This document shows positions 62,294 to 64,000 of a stretch of DNA of 64,000 nucleotides, in pieces. The notes below the pieces were generated by a model. That model worked only from the letters and a program-made list of their open reading frames with translations, was not told the DNA's origin and searched no databases. Origin of the DNA: DASSBG01 sp963800395. Lineage in GTDB: Bacteria; Pseudomonadota; Gammaproteobacteria; Xanthomonadales; Rhodanobacteraceae. Within the stretch, counting starts at the first letter, position 1, and each line of letters opens with the position of its first letter. The position numbers were made by a program, and so were the translations under genes. The DNA lies in NCBI GenBank assembly GCA_963800395.1, contig CAWDBD010000014.1, positions 186,001-250,000 on the forward strand, read 5' to 3'.

Positions 62294-64000
62294 ACAGGAA
62301 AAAGACCGAATCACCTCCGGTCGCTTTTGCCAGCGACGACGGGTATGCCATCGATCCCAACTGCGGGATGCGCGTGGACGTCGATTCACAGCGTCATCTT
62401 GATCATGCGGGCAAGCGCCACTTTTTCTGCAGCGACGGTTGCCGCGACAAGTTCAAGGCCGACCCGGAGGCTGTCCGGGCCAAGGGTCGCCGGCGTGAAA
62501 TCGACAAGGGGCGCATGGATCCGGTATGCGGCATGCGTACGGATCCGGAGCATGCGGCCCATCATGCCGAGCACGATGCCCATGTCTACCACTTCTGCTC
62601 GGAGGCTTGCAGGAAAAAATTCCAGTCCAATCCGGATCGCTATCTGGGCGACGCACCCGCTGCGCCGCCGGCAGCCAAGGATGCCATCTACACCTGTCCG
62701 ATGCATCCGGAGATCCAGCAACAGGGGCCGGGCGACTGCCCGATATGCGGCATGGCGCTGGAACCGATGATGCCGGGCGCCGAGGACGATGACGGCGAAG
62801 TGCAAGCCATGTCGCGACGCTTCTGGACCCTGGTGGCATTGACCGTGCCGGTGTTCGTGTTGGCCATGGGGCCGCATCTTTTCGACTGGCATCTGCCATC
62901 GCCGTGGGCGGCCGTGTCCGGCTGGGTCGAGGCGGTCTTGGCCAGCGTTATCGTGTTGTGGGGCGGGGCGGGATTCTTCCGGCGCGGCTGGAACTCGCTC
63001 AAGCCGTGGAATCCCAACATGTACACGCTGATCGCCTTGGGCACCGGCGTAGCCTGGCTTTACAGCGCAGTGGCATTTCTGTTGCCGGACATTTTTCCGG
63101 CCGGGTTCCGTGATGCACAGGGCCGGGTGGGCGTGTATTTTGAATCGGCGGCGGTGATCGTGACCCTGGTCTCGCTGGGTGATTTCCTGGAGTTTCGTGC
63201 GCGCCGGCGCACTGGCGATGCGCTCAAGGCATTGTTGAACCTTGCGCCGAAAACCGCACGCCGCGTAGCCGACGACGGCAGCGAGTCGGATGTGCCGCTG
63301 GACGATGTGCACTCCGGCGACGTGCTGCGGGTACGCCCCGGCGAAAAGGTTCCAGTGGATGGCGTCGTCATCGAAGGTCAGAGCCATGTGGATGAATCGA
63401 TGCTCACCGGGGAACCCATACCGGTCGGCAAGACCGCTGACGATACGCTGACCGGCGGCACGGTCAATCAGGATGGCGGCCTGACCATGCGCGCTGAAAA
63501 AGTCGGCAGCGAGACGATGCTGGCGCAGATCGTCAACCTGGTGGCGCAGGCACAGCGCAGCAAGGCGCCGCTGCAGCGTGTGGCCGACCGGGTGGCCGGC
63601 TGGTTCGTGCCGGCGGTCGTCGCCATTGCGGCGCTGGCGTTCGTGATCTGGGCACTGGTGGGGCCGGAGCCACGCCTGGCGCATGCACTGATTGCGGCCG
63701 TTTCCGTTCTGGTGATTGCCTGCCCCTGTGCGCTGGGTCTGGCTACACCGATCTCGATCATGGTGGCCAGCGGGCGTGGCGCACAGCATGGCGTGCTGTT
63801 TCGCGATGCCGGCGCGATCGAGGCCTTGCGCGAGGTCGATACTGTGGTCGTGGACAAGACCGGCACCCTGACAGAAGGCAAACCGACTCTGCACGAACTG
63901 GTGATCCTTGGCGACTTGCCGCGTGAACGGGCGCTGGGATTGGCGGCCGCACTGGAGCAACCCAGCGAGCATCCACTGGCGCGCGCGATCCTGGCCGCGG
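62290..64000 (+). CDS. P1B-type copper/silver ATPase with two YHS domains (3' end missing)
   Basis: Copper- or silver-exporting P-type ATPase in the inner membrane; 570 residues are visible before the right edge. N-terminal YHS domains are at ~22-62 (DPNCGMRVD and FFCSDGCRDKF) and ~77-120 (DPVCGMRTD and YHFCSEACRKKF), then a heavy-metal-binding domain (YTCPMHPEI and CPICGMALEPM) at ~135-162. After several helices come MLTGEP in the actuator, the ion-binding CPC at 478-480 (ACPCALGLATP), the phosphorylated D522 (DKTGTLTEG) and an EHPL motif. The usual CxxC HMA domains are absent. Start overlaps merR by ATGA. Confidence 0.92.
   Translation, partial: MNRKKTESPPVAFASDDGYAIDPNCGMRVDVDSQRHLDHAGKRHFFCSDGCRDKFKADPEAVRAKGRRREIDKGRMDPVCGMRTDPEHAAHHAEHDAHVYHFCSEACRKKFQSNPDRYLGDAPAAPPAAKDAIYTCPMHPEIQQQGPGDCPICGMALEPMMPGAEDDDGEVQAMSRRFWTLVALTVPVFVLAMGPHLFDWHLPSPWAAVSGWVEAVLASVIVLWGGAGFFRRGWNSLKPWNPNMYTLIALGTGVAWLYSAVAFLLPDIFPAGFRDAQGRVGVYFESAAVIVTLVSLGDFLEFRARRRTGDALKALLNLAPKTARRVADDGSESDVPLDDVHSGDVLRVRPGEKVPVDGVVIEGQSHVDESMLTGEPIPVGKTADDTLTGGTVNQDGGLTMRAEKVGSETMLAQIVNLVAQAQRSKAPLQRVADRVAGWFVPAVVAIAALAFVIWALVGPEPRLAHALIAAVSVLVIACPCALGLATPISIMVASGRGAQHGVLFRDAGAIEALREVDTVVVDKTGTLTEGKPTLHELVILGDLPRERALGLAAALEQPSEHPLARAILAA

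Overview
The window looks like one contiguous piece of a GC-rich gammaproteobacterial chromosome. The best fit is Xanthomonadales, probably Rhodanobacteraceae or a close relative. I infer this from the uninterrupted rpoB-rpoC / str / S10 / spc / alpha gene order, the plant-like class II DAHP synthase, the signal-peptide-bearing TonB-dependent receptors, GTAG-type REP sequences and short polypurine heptad repeats in the spacers. No phylogeny was run.

Region 1 (1-27.6 kb, + strand) is the core transcription and translation block. It holds rpoB (first few codons missing), rpoC, rpsL-rpsG-fusA-tuf, the S10 genes (rpsJ to rpsQ), the spc genes (rplN to secY) and the alpha genes (rpsM-rpsK-rpsD-rpoA-rplQ). 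Every r-protein gene is intact. rpmJ is missing from its usual place between secY and rpsM, and a TATAAT box sits there instead. Several spacers inside the block (rplE-rpsN, rplR-rpsE, rpoA-rplQ) carry hairpins or polypurine repeat remnants.

Region 2 (27.7-37.9 kb) is mixed housekeeping. It has dsbB overlapping a class II DAHP synthase by one base, an exported amidase, a small TPR-like protein, a Dph6-like PP-loop protein overlapping a Mug/TDG-type glycosylase, an FMN reductase, a TMEM175-type channel, and two tandem pirins divergent from a LysR regulator.

Region 3 (38-43.1 kb) has a secreted protein with a cysteine-rich tail, a degenerate copy of a LysR C-terminus abutting a REP, typA, and a LysR/YeiH divergent pair sharing a clear operator-like palindrome.

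Region 4 (43.2-53.2 kb) may be a polyhydroxybutyrate / 3-hydroxybutyrate utilisation locus. It contains a GntP-family permease, a TonB-dependent receptor, a lipoprotein PHB-depolymerase-like hydrolase of the type-2 (permuted) order, and a CrbS-like SLC5-PAS-histidine kinase-receiver hybrid facing a LuxR-type response regulator. A 147-bp element with perfect 22-bp inverted ends lies between the last two. A 22-unit heptad satellite lies between the receptor and the hydrolase.

Region 5 (53.3-64 kb) has a DUF2007-apt-dgkA operon, an 87-bp near-palindrome, an exported S9 peptidase next to a TonB-dependent receptor broken by a one-base frameshift, and a membrane-anchored cytochrome c. It ends with a metal-response cluster: a Met/His-rich exported protein divergent from merR and a P1B copper-type ATPase with two YHS domains. 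The ATPase runs off the right edge.

I saw no tRNA, rRNA, CRISPR array, integrase or transposase gene. I did not find an obviously new defence or mobile system. The most unusual items are the palindromic and repeat elements, the metal cluster with its apparently leaderless merR promoter, the proposed PHB locus and the cysteine-tailed secreted protein.
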